NCBI GenBank assembly: GCA_026014485.1
Contig: JAOZIE010000008.1
Span: forward strand, 246,254 to 310,253
DNA from: Candidatus Bathyarchaeota archaeon
GTDB lineage: Archaea > Thermoproteota > Bathyarchaeia > Bathyarchaeales > Bathycorpusculaceae
DNA length: 64,000 nucleotides
Direction: 5' to 3'
Shown: in pieces, positions 8,543 to 17,519 of the stretch
How the letters are laid out: every line of letters starts with the position of its first letter
Numbering within the stretch: the first letter of the stretch is position 1
Made by a program: the position numbers and the translations under genes
Notes under the pieces: generated by a model
What the model saw: the letters and a program-made list of their open reading frames with translations, nothing else
The model's database searches: none
What the model was told of the DNA's origin: nothing

Positions 8543-8871
8543 GACTTGTTTCCTCAGGGTCGACTGTGTGTTAGGTGTCCCTCAGTTAAAGCTTCTTCCA
8601 TTTTCCACGCAGCACCATACACGGGTTTTAAGGAATACTTTTTAGAGCTTCACGGGAACTTTTGATTTAAAACTGGGTTGCAAGCCGTGGGCGTCTGGTT
8701 TTCTTGGATTATAGTACAATTCTTATACTACCTGCGAAAAAATGGTGTCTACCACCTGTCGTTAGGTGGCGACGTTTGATTCGATTCGCGAGTGCGTGAT
8801 GAACGTACCATCACGTTGGGGGGGCACGTACGATAACGAAAACAAAAAGGACGATACACGCTGCGTTAGCG
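8543..8871. other. Intergenic region with a hairpin and a G7 tract
   Basis: There is no convincing gene in these 329 bases between divergent genes. It contains a perfect 6-bp inverted repeat, CCACCT (8752-8757) and AGGTGG (8764-8769), with a 6-base loop, about 20 bases after a weak TATA-like TTATACTA (8723-8730). It also contains a run of seven G at 8818-8824 that lies inside the probable signal-peptide coding region of the next gene (see that entry). Confidence 0.45.
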
Positions 8872-10314
8872 TTGCTTGTACTCTTGTTACTTTCTATGAC
8901 CCTGCAGCTTGGGGTTTCCCACGTAGAGCCTGCTGTCAATGTTTCTGTGGACCAGAAGTTTTCGATAATGCAAATCACCGACACTCAGTTTCTAAGCATG
9001 CGTTACCCCAATTATTTTGATAGTTTGGCAGACTGGATTATCCTAAACAGCGCCGGCTATAACTTGAAAATGGTCGTGCACACGGGAGATATAGTTCACT
9101 ATGGCGATGACACTGGTCAATGGATTAACGCGAACGCTGCGATGAGTCGTCTTCTGAACGCGGGGGTTCCCTACTGTTGGAACGCTGGGAACCATGACCA
9201 ATCCTCGATTGACCGCAGCTATGATTCAAACCCCAACGGGGGCTGGCTGGGCTCCCAGTTTATAGCATTTAACGCGGTGCATATGCGCGACCTGCCTTAT
9301 TGGGTGTCAGATATGAACGACGGGAAAAGCACAGCCGCCCAATTCAGCTGCGGAAACTACAGTTTTCTTGTGATAAACATGGAGTTTCATGCAACCCATT
9401 CAACCCTTAATTGGATGGTTAACCTGATTGAGCAGTTCCCCGACTACAATGTTATAGTGGCTACCCACAGTTACCTCAACGGGTTAGGCACCTACGGTTA
9501 CCCTGACTCTCCGGAAACACCCGAATGGGAAAACTCCTTGAAAGCGATACTAGACGAGTATGATAATGTCTTCTTGGTGTTAAGCGGGCACTGCCTCCCA
9601 ACCAAGCATGCTGCAGATGGAACTGATGAAACCTCCTGCAATATCCGCGTCAACAACCGGGAGGAAACCTTCTTCAACCGGCAAAACGCCCTTGGCAATC
9701 TGGGCGCGGCCTCAGTTCGGATATACGAGTTTGACTTAGCTGACCCCCAGTTGACTGCTCAAGCATGTACCTACGACTTGTTCACGGGTGCCTTTCTGGG
9801 TGACCGTTTAGACAGCTACGTTTTTCCAAATACGCTGCAGAAGCAGGTGTCTTCTCAGCGGATAGCTTTCCCGTTACCTTCTTTGGCGCCTTCCCCCACG
9901 GAAACGCCGTTGCCTCCAGCTTCTGTGGATACTTCACGCACAGCTTCGGTTTCAACGCCTACACAGGCTCCTGCGGCAACCGTTTCTTCTCCTCCAACGC
10001 CTGACCCGACAGCTTCTCCTACGCCTGTAACCTCAGCATCTACCCCAACGCACAGCCCGAACCCTACAGATGTTGTTCTTCCAACGGCAACCCATAGCCC
10101 CCCGCCAGCATCCCCTACATCGCAATCGTCAACCGAATACCCGAACTCTACCCTCCCAAACACCCCGCAGCCTATCCAAACCCAAAAAACCTCTTCTTCA
10201 ACTGGTAAATCTCATACTTTCCAAACTGGAGACTATCTTGCCCCCATTGCAGTCGGCGCCGTTGTTGCGGTTGCGTTTTTTGCAGCTTTGTTTGCTTTTA
10301 GAAGAAGAAAATAA
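8872..10314 (+). CDS. Surface-anchored calcineurin-like metallophosphoesterase
   Basis: Exported phosphoesterase of about 480 residues. After a hydrophobic leader, the metallophosphatase motifs run in order: ITDTQFL (the D-x-H motif appears as D-x-Q), HTGDIVHYGDD, NAGNHDQ, VATHSYLN and LSGHC. A roughly 130-residue Pro/Thr/Ser-rich stalk follows, then a C-terminal membrane span and RRRK, so the enzyme domain faces outward. TTG 8872 is only the first canonical start codon. The same frame is open back to 8803 and encodes a basic region plus more of the leader (KTKRTIHAALALL), so the N terminus is probably longer; the upstream ATG (8799) is one frame off across the G7 run. Confidence 0.75.
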   Translation: MLVLLLLSMTLQLGVSHVEPAVNVSVDQKFSIMQITDTQFLSMRYPNYFDSLADWIILNSAGYNLKMVVHTGDIVHYGDDTGQWINANAAMSRLLNAGVPYCWNAGNHDQSSIDRSYDSNPNGGWLGSQFIAFNAVHMRDLPYWVSDMNDGKSTAAQFSCGNYSFLVINMEFHATHSTLNWMVNLIEQFPDYNVIVATHSYLNGLGTYGYPDSPETPEWENSLKAILDEYDNVFLVLSGHCLPTKHAADGTDETSCNIRVNNREETFFNRQNALGNLGAASVRIYEFDLADPQLTAQACTYDLFTGAFLGDRLDSYVFPNTLQKQVSSQRIAFPLPSLAPSPTETPLPPASVDTSRTASVSTPTQAPAATVSSPPTPDPTASPTPVTSASTPTHSPNPTDVVLPTATHSPPPASPTSQSSTEYPNSTLPNTPQPIQTQKTSSSTGKSHTFQTGDYLAPIAVGAVVAVAFFAALFAFRRRK

Positions 10315-10319
10315 GGGTG

Positions 10320-12905
10320 TTACTGCTTTAGCAGTTTTTTGAGTTCCATCCAGAACGTTGCTGTAAACGAGACCGCCAGCACAACCGCCCAGTTAGCCCA
10401 GCCGAGGTTTGTTGTCTTGAGGGAATCGTTCAGGACGGGTAGACTGGTTGCTGCAATAATGGTTACCGCAACCACCAGCGCCCACAGCAGCATCAGCTTG
10501 TTTGACCGCAGTCCCAGCTTCACCAGAGGCTGCTGCTCAGAGCGGAAGTTCAAGGCGAGGAAGATGTGGCCTACCATCCAAGTGGCGAAAGCCATAGTCT
10601 GCGCCAACCCCAGATTTCCCGTTGTGTACCATGCAAAGAGGTAGCTGGTGGAGACGGCGGCAAACAGGCTCAGGGCTCCCAGCGCCATGGTGGTTATCAT
10701 GGGTTTGTTCATGAATTTCTCCTTCGGGTTCAGCGGCGGCTTATGCATGGTGCCTGCTTCTTGGGGTTCAGCCACAAACGTCGCCGACGCCGCCAAATCC
10801 ATGAACAGCTCCAGCACGATTATCTGGATGGGAGCAAACGGCAGCGGCACGTCAAGCGCGATGGGCAGCAGGAAGCTGGCTACAAGGGCGATTTTGCAGG
10901 CGAGGTAGTAGCGTACGCCTTTGCGCAGGTTAGCAAAGATTTTTCTGCCCTCCTCCACCGCCGTGGTTATAGTGGCGAAGTTGTCATCTGCCAAAACCAT
11001 ATCCGCCGTTTCCCTCGCAACATCGGTTCCTCGGATACCCATAGCTATTCCGATGTGTGCTTCTTTGAGGGCGGGCGCATCGTTTACGCCATCACCCGTG
11101 ACCGCCACGATTTCGCCGTTCTCCCGCAGCAGCCGCACCAGCCGCAGTTTATCTTCAGGGGTGGTTCGGGCGAATATGGCGGTGTTTTTGAGTTCTGCTT
11201 TGAGTTCTTGGTCGTTCATTTTGGCGATTTCGGGTCCGCGCAGAACTTTGTTGCTGTGAATCCCCACTTGGGCGGCTACTGCTCGGGCGGTTTCTGGGTG
11301 GTCGCCTGTCACCATGATTACTTTTATGCCTGCTTCTTGGCAGGTGAGGATGGCTTCTCGTACTTCTTTTCTTGGCGGGTCAATGAAGCCGACAACGCCG
11401 ACGAAGACCAAATTCTGCTCAAGTCCCTGCTTTTCCAGCTGCTGCGCTGGAGTTATTCTGCGGTAGCCGAAAGCCAAAAGCCGCTGCCCGCTGCGAGCCA
11501 AATTGACCATGGCGGTTGCTGCTTGCGCTCGGATTTGGTCGGTGAGTTCAGTTTCTTGACCTTGCAGAAGAATTTTTGTGGAGTTGACAAGGATGTTTTC
11601 GGGTGCGCCGCTGCTCATCAGGATGAAGCCGCTGCCGAACTGGTAAATGTAGGAGGCAAGTTTGCGTTTGTTGTCAAAGCTGACTTCGTCTTTGAGAACC
11701 CACGTTTGCGTCAGCTTCTGGATATCAAAGCCGCTTTCCCTGACGGTTTCCAGAATCGCCTGCGCCATGGGGTTGCTGATAGCCGCGTTCACCGACAGGT
11801 TTTCCACGGCTTCAGCTGCCAGCAAAGCAGTTTTCACCGCTTCCTTCTCGTTTGGTCCAAAACCTTCTTTCTGGGTGACTTTGCCGTCGAAGTAGAGGCT
11901 TTCCACGCGCATTTTGCTCTCGGTTATGGTGCCTGTTTTGTCGGTTGCAATTACGGTGGTGCTTCCCAAGGTTTCTGCTGCCCGTAGCCGCTTTACCACG
12001 GCTTTCTTTCTGGAGAGCGCAAAGGCTCCGACGCCCAGCACCATGGTGATTATAATGGGCATCTCTTCGGGGACGGTGGCAAACGAAAGGGACAGCCCGT
12101 AAAGAATCGCCTGCGTCGGCGCCATTCCCCTCAGTAAACTCAGCACGGGAATGAGGATGCTGAAGAACAGCGCAATCCAAATCAGCGTCTTGGAAAGCTG
12201 CTTCATGCTCAGCTGCAGAGGCGTTTTTGGCTCTTTAGCCGCTTTGGTTATACCCGCTACCTTGCCTAACTCGGTTCCTGCGCCCGTGGCTGTGACTGCG
12301 GCTTTTGCATGTCCTTTGGCGATGACGGTTCCCGCGAAAACCCTGTTCTGCTTCTCCCCGCGCCCTGCCTCGTCTGCGTTTGCGTCTTTGGCTACGGGGA
12401 ACGACTCACCCGTTAACGTGGATTCATCCACCTGCAGTCTTTGAGCGTCTAAGAGTTTTGCGTCTGCGGGAACGCGTTCACCCACTTTAAGCAGCACAAT
12501 GTCGCCTACAACGACCTCTTGGGTGGGCACCTGAACTGCCTGCCCGTTTCGGAGAACGGTGGTTGTTGGGGACGCCAGCTTTTTGAGGGCGGTGATGGAT
12601 TTTTTGGCGCGGTACTCATTCCAGACCTCCACCAAAACCAGAACAGCAACCACCGCGACTATAGTCAACGAGTCGGTGGGGTTGCCTTGGTTGATGACTC
12701 CGTAGAGGATTCCGATGGCGAGTAGCAGCAGAATCATAGGCTCGGTGATTTCCTCGCGTAGAATCGCCAAAAAGTGGATTTCATGTTCCTCCACCAGCCT
12801 GTTCGGACCGTAAACGGCTAGGCGGCGTGCAGCTTCCCCGCTGGTCAGCCCAGTTTGGGGGTTTGCGTCTGTTTCCACTGGCTGCTTTTCGGGGGGGCGG
12901 CTCAT
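10320..12905 (-). CDS. Cation-transporting P-type ATPase (P2/P3-like)
   Basis: Membrane pump of 861 residues driven by an aspartyl-phosphate intermediate. Domains: N-terminal cation-ATPase region (SGEAARRLAVYGPN), actuator with LTGES at 164-168, membrane motif TVPEEMP near 278-284, phosphorylation site DKTGT with Asp322, the nucleotide-binding domain, hinge GDGVNDAPALKEAHIGIAMG, and a C-terminal bundle of about six spans. The PEEMP ion-site variant does not match PEGL of Ca2+ pumps or the Cys motifs of heavy-metal pumps, so the ion (Ca2+, Mn2+, H+ or Na+) stays open. I chose ATG 12905 over the longer frame from 13151, which adds a non-conserved leader. Ends 5 bases from the convergent phosphoesterase. 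Confidence 0.88.
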   Translation of the reverse strand: MSRPPEKQPVETDANPQTGLTSGEAARRLAVYGPNRLVEEHEIHFLAILREEITEPMILLLLAIGILYGVINQGNPTDSLTIVAVVAVLVLVEVWNEYRAKKSITALKKLASPTTTVLRNGQAVQVPTQEVVVGDIVLLKVGERVPADAKLLDAQRLQVDESTLTGESFPVAKDANADEAGRGEKQNRVFAGTVIAKGHAKAAVTATGAGTELGKVAGITKAAKEPKTPLQLSMKQLSKTLIWIALFFSILIPVLSLLRGMAPTQAILYGLSLSFATVPEEMPIIITMVLGVGAFALSRKKAVVKRLRAAETLGSTTVIATDKTGTITESKMRVESLYFDGKVTQKEGFGPNEKEAVKTALLAAEAVENLSVNAAISNPMAQAILETVRESGFDIQKLTQTWVLKDEVSFDNKRKLASYIYQFGSGFILMSSGAPENILVNSTKILLQGQETELTDQIRAQAATAMVNLARSGQRLLAFGYRRITPAQQLEKQGLEQNLVFVGVVGFIDPPRKEVREAILTCQEAGIKVIMVTGDHPETARAVAAQVGIHSNKVLRGPEIAKMNDQELKAELKNTAIFARTTPEDKLRLVRLLRENGEIVAVTGDGVNDAPALKEAHIGIAMGIRGTDVARETADMVLADDNFATITTAVEEGRKIFANLRKGVRYYLACKIALVASFLLPIALDVPLPFAPIQIIVLELFMDLAASATFVAEPQEAGTMHKPPLNPKEKFMNKPMITTMALGALSLFAAVSTSYLFAWYTTGNLGLAQTMAFATWMVGHIFLALNFRSEQQPLVKLGLRSNKLMLLWALVVAVTIIAATSLPVLNDSLKTTNLGWANWAVVLAVSFTATFWMELKKLLKQ

Positions 12906-13169
12906 GCGAGTGCACCTAAAGTGTGTTATTGAATCGGCGGTTTTAGAGTTTTGCCTAATAACCCCGTTTGCAGCAGCCATGTATTGTGACTTGCAAGTGG
13001 CTTTTCTGCTAAGAATCGGCGTTGATTTGTCTTCTGAAGAGTTTTCCGCGGGAAAGTTTGTTCTGAAAGGCTGGGCAACAGATTTTTCTGGTTTTGCTTC
13101 ATGGAGTACAGTTTTACACAAAACTTTATTATGTCGCCTAGCGTTTTGCATGATAAAAGGTGCAACAAA

Positions 13170-14093
13170 TTGAAACTAGGCACATACGTGTTCCTACCCG
13201 AGAAAGCTGAAGGTTTTGACTTTCACCTGTTCCGCGTAAAGCCTGAAGTGGGCAGACGCATGCCCCCGATGGAAGACATGTACAGCAACATCGCCATCTT
13301 CGGAGACAACGTCACGGCGCGCAACCACCCCGACTGGATTTCGCAGTCCCCATTGGGTCCAGCTTGGCGTACAAACAACAACTTCAACGTCCGCTGGGAC
13401 ATCCTCTGCCACACGCAGCCTGAACACAGAGCAGAACAGCTAGACTACATTGAAGACGTCGCAAGGCACAGCCCAGGCGTTTGGCTCAACAGCATTCACT
13501 TTGCAGAGCACGGACACTGCACTTGCCCCCGATGCAACGAGAAATGGAAGAAAAGCGGCTTAAGCTGGCTAGAATGGAGACGCAAAGAAGTCACTGATTA
13601 CATGGCGGAAGTAAGCGAACGAGTACGCGACCGCGCCAAGAAGAAATTCGTCATCGGCGTCCTTCCAGACCCCGTCACAAGCTATGAGCGCTTCGGCATA
13701 AACTTCGACGACCTTGCCCCATTAACCGACGAGTTCCTTGTGGTCATGTTCAGCAAGAACTACGCTACTCCATGGTACTGGGAAATGCTCACCCGCGCCT
13801 TCAAGAAGACATTCAAAGAAGTGCCGCTGAACATTTCACTTTACGTTTTCGGTCCAGGCGACGACCCCAAAGAGGTTCCCACGCCAACCGAGTTGCTCAC
13901 GGTCTCTACGCGTATGACACGCGCAGGAGTAGACAACATCCTCTACCTGACGGAGAAAGCCAGTCAGATGAAGGACTTCCAGAAGGCAGCCATCGAAAAG
14001 GTGGAACTTCGCGAACGCCTCAGAAGCTACGGCGGACAGCGGGTTCAGGAATACCTTGACATGGTTAAGGGCTGGGAGAAAATCGTAAAGTAA
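13170..14093 (+). CDS. Hypothetical protein, possible TIM-barrel hydrolase
   Basis: A 307-residue soluble protein I do not recognise. Its repeated pattern of short hydrophobic strands and helices, with acidic or aromatic ends (WLNSIHFAEHG, FVIGVLPDP, ISLYVFGPGDD, VDNILYLT), suggests a beta/alpha barrel like glycoside hydrolases, but no signature is decisive. A C-T-C-P-R-C cluster near residue 120 could bind zinc. TTG 13170 is chosen because AAAAGGTG (13155-13162) sits 7 bases upstream; earlier ATGs at 13101 and 13131 have no such site. TATA-like TTTATTAT lies at 13125-13132. A stem-loop plus T6 terminator follows. Confidence 0.6.
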   Translation: MKLGTYVFLPEKAEGFDFHLFRVKPEVGRRMPPMEDMYSNIAIFGDNVTARNHPDWISQSPLGPAWRTNNNFNVRWDILCHTQPEHRAEQLDYIEDVARHSPGVWLNSIHFAEHGHCTCPRCNEKWKKSGLSWLEWRRKEVTDYMAEVSERVRDRAKKKFVIGVLPDPVTSYERFGINFDDLAPLTDEFLVVMFSKNYATPWYWEMLTRAFKKTFKEVPLNISLYVFGPGDDPKEVPTPTELLTVSTRMTRAGVDNILYLTEKASQMKDFQKAAIEKVELRERLRSYGGQRVQEYLDMVKGWEKIVK

Positions 14094-14119
14094 ACCGACA
14101 GCAGCCAAAACCCAACGCA

Positions 14120-14143
14120 GGCAGTACAGTAACTGCCTTTTTT
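14120..14143 (+). terminator. Stem-loop and T6 terminator
   Basis: GGCAGT (14120-14125) pairs with ACTGCC (14132-14137) around a 6-base loop, followed by six T. It is 26 bases after the stop of the plus-strand gene; the long minus-strand operon ends on the other side at 14192. Confidence 0.55.
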
Positions 14144-14191
14144 ATTTGTTTAAAACTTTTTTATGTTCCTCAAGTAGGTTTAACACTGCTT

Positions 14192-14749
14192 CTATGCTCT
14201 GGCTTTGAGGGCGATGTGCACGGTTGGGGATGTACCTGTTAATCTGATTTTCACGTTGTTTAGGTAGAGTTCTGGCGTTGGCAGGTTAACGACTGCTTCT
14301 TGCCCTCCGATTGCCTTCAGCAGGTATTTGAGTTGGGAGGTTCCGCCATAACCAGCTGTTTGGTAAATATTTGTGCCATTTAAGAGTAGAAATGCGTTTT
14401 CGTCGAGTGGGTCAATGATTTGAACTTCCCGTTTGAACTCTGGAAGGACATATCCATGCCAGCCCACAGTGACTTTTACTTCGATGGTGTCGCCAACGTT
14501 TGCTGATGTGCTGTTCGTTGTTTTTTCAAAGTAAGCTGCCGTTATGTCCGCCTGTGGGTTGCTGTAGCGCAGATACGTTTGTGCGCCAAAGAATGTGGCG
14601 ACCACAAGAACAGAAATAGCTGCTATGGTTACGAATGCTTTCAAGTATGGCTTTGACCGCGGTTTTGGCGGTTCATGCGCGCATATGACGCTTGACTCTT
14701 TCGGGAGCCAACCTCTAACAAGGCTCTTCAGGTGCCTCTTAGAGTTCAT
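14192..14749 (-). CDS. RGWLPKE-motif membrane protein A, single span with exported domain
   Basis: Last gene of the array. It is 185 residues: LVRGWLPKES at about 9-18, a Pro/Lys-rich linker, one membrane span (about 41-63), then about 120 residues outside with an immunoglobulin-like beta pattern (NVGDTIEVKVTVGW, two N-x-T glycosylation sites). It is the only array member with a large exported domain. ATG 14749 overlaps the stop of member B by 11 bases and has AGAGGAAC 5 bases upstream; the frame extension to 14830 lies inside member B and is rejected. Function unknown. The shared N-terminal motif puts it in the family; the exported domain may be its effector or sensor part (inference). Confidence 0.7.
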   Translation of the reverse strand: MNSKRHLKSLVRGWLPKESSVICAHEPPKPRSKPYLKAFVTIAAISVLVVATFFGAQTYLRYSNPQADITAAYFEKTTNSTSANVGDTIEVKVTVGWHGYVLPEFKREVQIIDPLDENAFLLLNGTNIYQTAGYGGTSQLKYLLKAIGGQEAVVNLPTPELYLNNVKIRLTGTSPTVHIALKARA

Positions 14750-15383
14750 TTTTTGTTCCTCTGTTAGGTTGCGTTTGCTTCTTGGCGTACTCATACAGCA
14801 ACAGGTTAACCAAAACCAACACAACAGCAAAGCCCCCCCAAAACGCGACGGTTGATGGTGTGCTCCACGCAGTTACATCTGTGAAAACGTGAATGGCAAG
14901 GAAAACGCTGAGCATGACGGCATTTGCGGTGGTGGCGGCAATTTTGAAGGCGTTTCTTCCTCTGTCAGTTTGGATTCTTGGTGTGAACCATTTTGATGTT
15001 TTGTACAGTGTGCCTTCAGCGTTGAGTCTTAGTCCCCACAAAATGAAAGACACCGAAGAGGACACAATGAGAACTAGACCTGTAATCAGCATAGTCCACC
15101 CTTCCAACGTCGCAGGCGCTGTGTACCCCCACCCCGGATTAGCCTTCGGAGTATACCACTGCGGCGAAATATAATAGGGGATAAGTATGAAAAATAGCCC
15201 CGCCAAGAGCGTCGTGATTGCTGCTCCGCCATAAACTCGCGTAGGCAAAGCTTTCCGCTTTGGCTTCACCTGAACCATTCGGTTTTTCGGTTGATTTGGA
15301 AAGGCTACATCTTTTGGAAGCCAGCCTCGAATACCTGCTTCCCTTTGTTTTTTTCGGTCCTCGTTTTTAACTGGTTTTTTCAA
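14739..15383 (-). CDS. RGWLPKD-motif membrane protein B, four spans
   Basis: A 214-residue protein: basic N terminus, GIRGWLPKDV at about 17-26, a Pro/Lys linker (PNQPKNRMVQVKPKRK), then four hydrophobic spans and a polar C terminus. TTG 15383 is chosen because AGAGGGAG lies about 5 bases upstream; the longer frame to 15461 has no ribosome binding site. The first extracytoplasmic loop is rich in aromatic, Pro and Gly residues (YYISPQWYTPKANPGW). Overlaps member A. No known family recognised apart from the array motif. Confidence 0.68.
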   Translation of the reverse strand: MKKPVKNEDRKKQREAGIRGWLPKDVAFPNQPKNRMVQVKPKRKALPTRVYGGAAITTLLAGLFFILIPYYISPQWYTPKANPGWGYTAPATLEGWTMLITGLVLIVSSSVSFILWGLRLNAEGTLYKTSKWFTPRIQTDRGRNAFKIAATTANAVMLSVFLAIHVFTDVTAWSTPSTVAFWGGFAVVLVLVNLLLYEYAKKQTQPNRGTKNEL

Positions 15384-15467
15384 ACGGTTCTCCCTCTTTT
15401 TTTCGAGATTTTGTTTCCAGCAAATGTGGCCCGCCGTGGATGCGGCTTTGCAGTGAGTCAAGCATTT

Positions 15468-15785
15468 TCATGCTTCTGTTTCCCTTTGCTGCTTTTCTTT
15501 GCGCCTAGCCCAAACAGAAACAGCCCATATCATGGTCCAGGTCATTCCACATACCGCGGTAGGCCAGATATATGCGCCAACCCCTTTGGTTAAACCCCCT
15601 ATGCTTCCAACAATGAGAAGCAATCCGCTTGCAACCGCTCCCACCATGACAGCTCTTGCCATCCAGCGAACCATAGGTGAAAACCTTTGTTCCGCTGCTT
15701 TTTGGGCAATGGGGTACGTTGGCTCTTTCGGAAGCCAACCACGAACTCGGTTTTTTAAGCCATCTAAATACTTGAGCGACTCCAC
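15468..15785 (-). CDS. RGWLPKEP-motif membrane protein C, two spans
   Basis: A 105-residue protein: MESLKYLDGLKNR, then VRGWLPKEP at about 14-22, a short linker, two membrane spans (about 41-63 and 72-92) and a basic tail (ARRKEKQQRE). The start is GTG with AGAGGTGA 7 bases upstream. It begins 4 bases before the stop of member D. This two-span form is the minimal unit of the family. Function unknown. Confidence 0.68.
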   Translation of the reverse strand: MESLKYLDGLKNRVRGWLPKEPTYPIAQKAAEQRFSPMVRWMARAVMVGAVASGLLLIVGSIGGLTKGVGAYIWPTAVCGMTWTMIWAVSVWARRKEKQQRETEA

Positions 15786-15789
15786 AACA

Positions 15790-16107
15790 TCACCTCTTTT
15801 TGCATTTTCCCTTTAGATTTGCTCGGTTATGATTTCTTGAAAGCATAACGCTTGAAAATACAGCAACAAAACCTCCCACCACTCCTGCGGCGAACGATGC
15901 ATAAGACCCTGCACCTAGAACTTGCAGTGCGCCCATTGTGATGGACACGGCAGCGAATGCAGCAGCAAAAACGCCGATGTAGACTGCCTTTTCTGGTTTT
16001 TTGTTTTGTTGATGCACTTTGTTTCTTCTGTTTTGGAGATTCGGAAAAGACGGCTCCTTAGGAAGCCAGCCTCGAATCTGATTCTGCAAGGTCTTCTTAG
16101 CGTTCAT
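15790..16107 (-). CDS. RGWLPKEP-motif membrane protein D, two spans
   Basis: 105 residues, the same size as C and with the same plan: MNAKKTLQNQ, IRGWLPKEP at 11-19, linker with PNLQNRRNK, two Ala/Gly/Val-rich spans, and a basic tail (RNHNRANLKGKCKKR). It has a good GAGGGGA site before the ATG. It follows member E after 57 bases and leads into C after 4 bases. The spans are small-residue rich, which would suit close helix packing or oligomerisation (inference). Confidence 0.7.
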   Translation of the reverse strand: MNAKKTLQNQIRGWLPKEPSFPNLQNRRNKVHQQNKKPEKAVYIGVFAAAFAAVSITMGALQVLGAGSYASFAAGVVGGFVAVFSSVMLSRNHNRANLKGKCKKR

Positions 16108-16164
16108 GTTCTTTCCCCTCGGTTGTTCTATAGTTTTTAGTTCAGTTTCTTGCGTGTTTTTTTG

Positions 16165-16641
16165 TTAATATAGCCCCGCTTTTTTTCCAACTTTGTCGCC
16201 GATGAAGGCTCCTGCCCCGACTAAAGTGACGAAGAGCAGCAGAGAGTATGGAAACAGAAGCGGACGGCCCAAGATGCTGACTGCTATGGCGGGAATCGCG
16301 AACCCACACAATAACCCCGAGCATAACACAAAGACCCTTCTGCTCTCCTTTGGGTGCCTCTTGTAGTATTCTCGACCGTAGGCAAGGTAAAAGGCTACGG
16401 CAACCCCTGCATATATTACCGTTGCAACTAGGCGGTTGACGACGTTTTCCGCTATAAAAGGCATGTAAACTGTAACAACCAAGACTACTATAAGCGATAA
16501 CACCGCGATTACGCCTATGTACCGCAGAACTTTCAAAGCCTTAGATGGGGCTTCAGCCGCCTTTACCGTGTTGCTTGGTGGATTACTCTCTTTTGGAAGC
16601 ACCCCTCGAATGTGCCCTTGGAGGTGTTTTTTGAGGTTCAT
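16165..16641 (-). CDS. RGVLPKES-motif membrane protein E, four spans
   Basis: 158 residues: MNLKKHLQGH, IRGVLPKES at 11-19 (Trp replaced by Val), a Pro/Ser/Ala linker, two spans, a basic loop (YGREYYKRHPKESRR) and two more spans ending GDKVGKKAGLY. The loop contains a second partial P-K-E-S. ATG 16641 overlaps the stop of member F (ATGA), showing translational coupling. Function unknown. Confidence 0.68.
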   Translation of the reverse strand: MNLKKHLQGHIRGVLPKESNPPSNTVKAAEAPSKALKVLRYIGVIAVLSLIVVLVVTVYMPFIAENVVNRLVATVIYAGVAVAFYLAYGREYYKRHPKESRRVFVLCSGLLCGFAIPAIAVSILGRPLLFPYSLLLFVTLVGAGAFIGDKVGKKAGLY

Positions 16642-16982
16642 GTTTTCACTTCTCCATCTGTTGTGTGTGCTTGCTTTTTGAAGTGCCTGTACGAAATGAA
16701 GTTGGCTAAAATCATTACAAGTACAAGGGCACTAAATGCGGTGACGGATACTGCGGTGCTCTTGCTGAATGGGTCAACTAAGAAGCGGATGCCCCCGACA
16801 ACGGCAAAAACAATTGCGTTAATCTTGATTGATGCTTTGAAGAATCTATTTTCCCAATCTTTCGCTTCTTTATGTCTAAGCCTTGACGCTTTGCTTAATG
16901 GCAGACGTGGCATAGCCTGCTCTTTGGGTAGCCAACCGCGAATTCGATCCCCAACTTGTTTCTTTACATTCATGGATTTCAT
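16638..16982 (-). CDS. RGWLPKEQ-motif membrane protein F, two spans
   Basis: 114 residues: MKSMNVKKQVGDR, IRGWLPKEQ at 14-22, a long basic amphipathic linker (LSKASRLRHKEAKDWENR), and two spans separated by a short loop. Two starts are possible: ATG 16982 directly behind AGGGGTAC, or ATG 16973, which would give the MN-start seen in D, E, G and J. It begins 9 bases before the stop of G and overlaps E by 4 bases. Function unknown. Confidence 0.68.
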   Translation of the reverse strand: MKSMNVKKQVGDRIRGWLPKEQAMPRLPLSKASRLRHKEAKDWENRFFKASIKINAIVFAVVGGIRFLVDPFSKSTAVSVTAFSALVLVMILANFISYRHFKKQAHTTDGEVKT

Positions 16983-16991
16983 GTACCCCTG

Positions 16992-17519
16992 TTATCTGTA
17001 GGGTTCAAAGTTTCTTCGTTTGCCAATCAAGTACCCTATTAATGCGCCTGCCATAATGGGTAAACCTAGCAGAAGAATTACAGTAGGCCAATATCCTACG
17101 TAGCTGCTTAATGCTTTCATACGTTCCGCGCCAAAGATGAAAAATACCAAGACAAAGCTAATTGGGAAGGCTATTAATGCAGGACCTATTATGAATGCGG
17201 CTCGGTTTGCAATTTGGATAGCCTTTGTTGCACGGTATTTTGTTTGGATATGCCAGATTACGAAGGGCAACGGAAGAAATAGAAGAAGTACAAGAACGCC
17301 GCCAAGCAATGTAGTCTCGTTAATGTAGGACAGGAAATACAAAATGACCTGTATGGCTGCCAGAATGATATAAGATATGGCAAGCAGAGTCAAATAGTGT
17401 CTCCATGACCTAGACGCTTCCAGCGGCTCGCAATTGTTTTTCAGATTGCTGCTTGCAGGCTTAGGCTCTTTTGGAATCCAGCCTCTGAGACGATTTTCCA
17501 ACGTTTTTAGAGCGTTCAT
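16992..17519 (-). CDS. RGWIPKEP-motif membrane protein G, four spans
   Basis: 175 residues: MNALKTLENR, LRGWIPKEP at 11-19, linker with a Cys (SNLKNNCEPLE), then four spans of 20-28 residues. The ATG at 17519 overlaps the stop of H (ATGA). The open frame continues upstream to 17780 across gene H, but that part reads as a basic shadow sequence and is rejected. Spans 2 and 4 contain Pro-Leu-Pro and Gly-Leu-Pro kinks. Function unknown. Confidence 0.68.
   Translation of the reverse strand: MNALKTLENRLRGWIPKEPKPASSNLKNNCEPLEASRSWRHYLTLLAISYIILAAIQVILYFLSYINETTLLGGVLVLLLFLPLPFVIWHIQTKYRATKAIQIANRAAFIIGPALIAFPISFVLVFFIFGAERMKALSSYVGYWPTVILLLGLPIMAGALIGYLIGKRRNFEPYR

Noticed and set aside
10566..11987. 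473-residue ORF on the plus strand
   Set aside because: It lies wholly antisense to the P-type ATPase and reads as a composition shadow without any domain.
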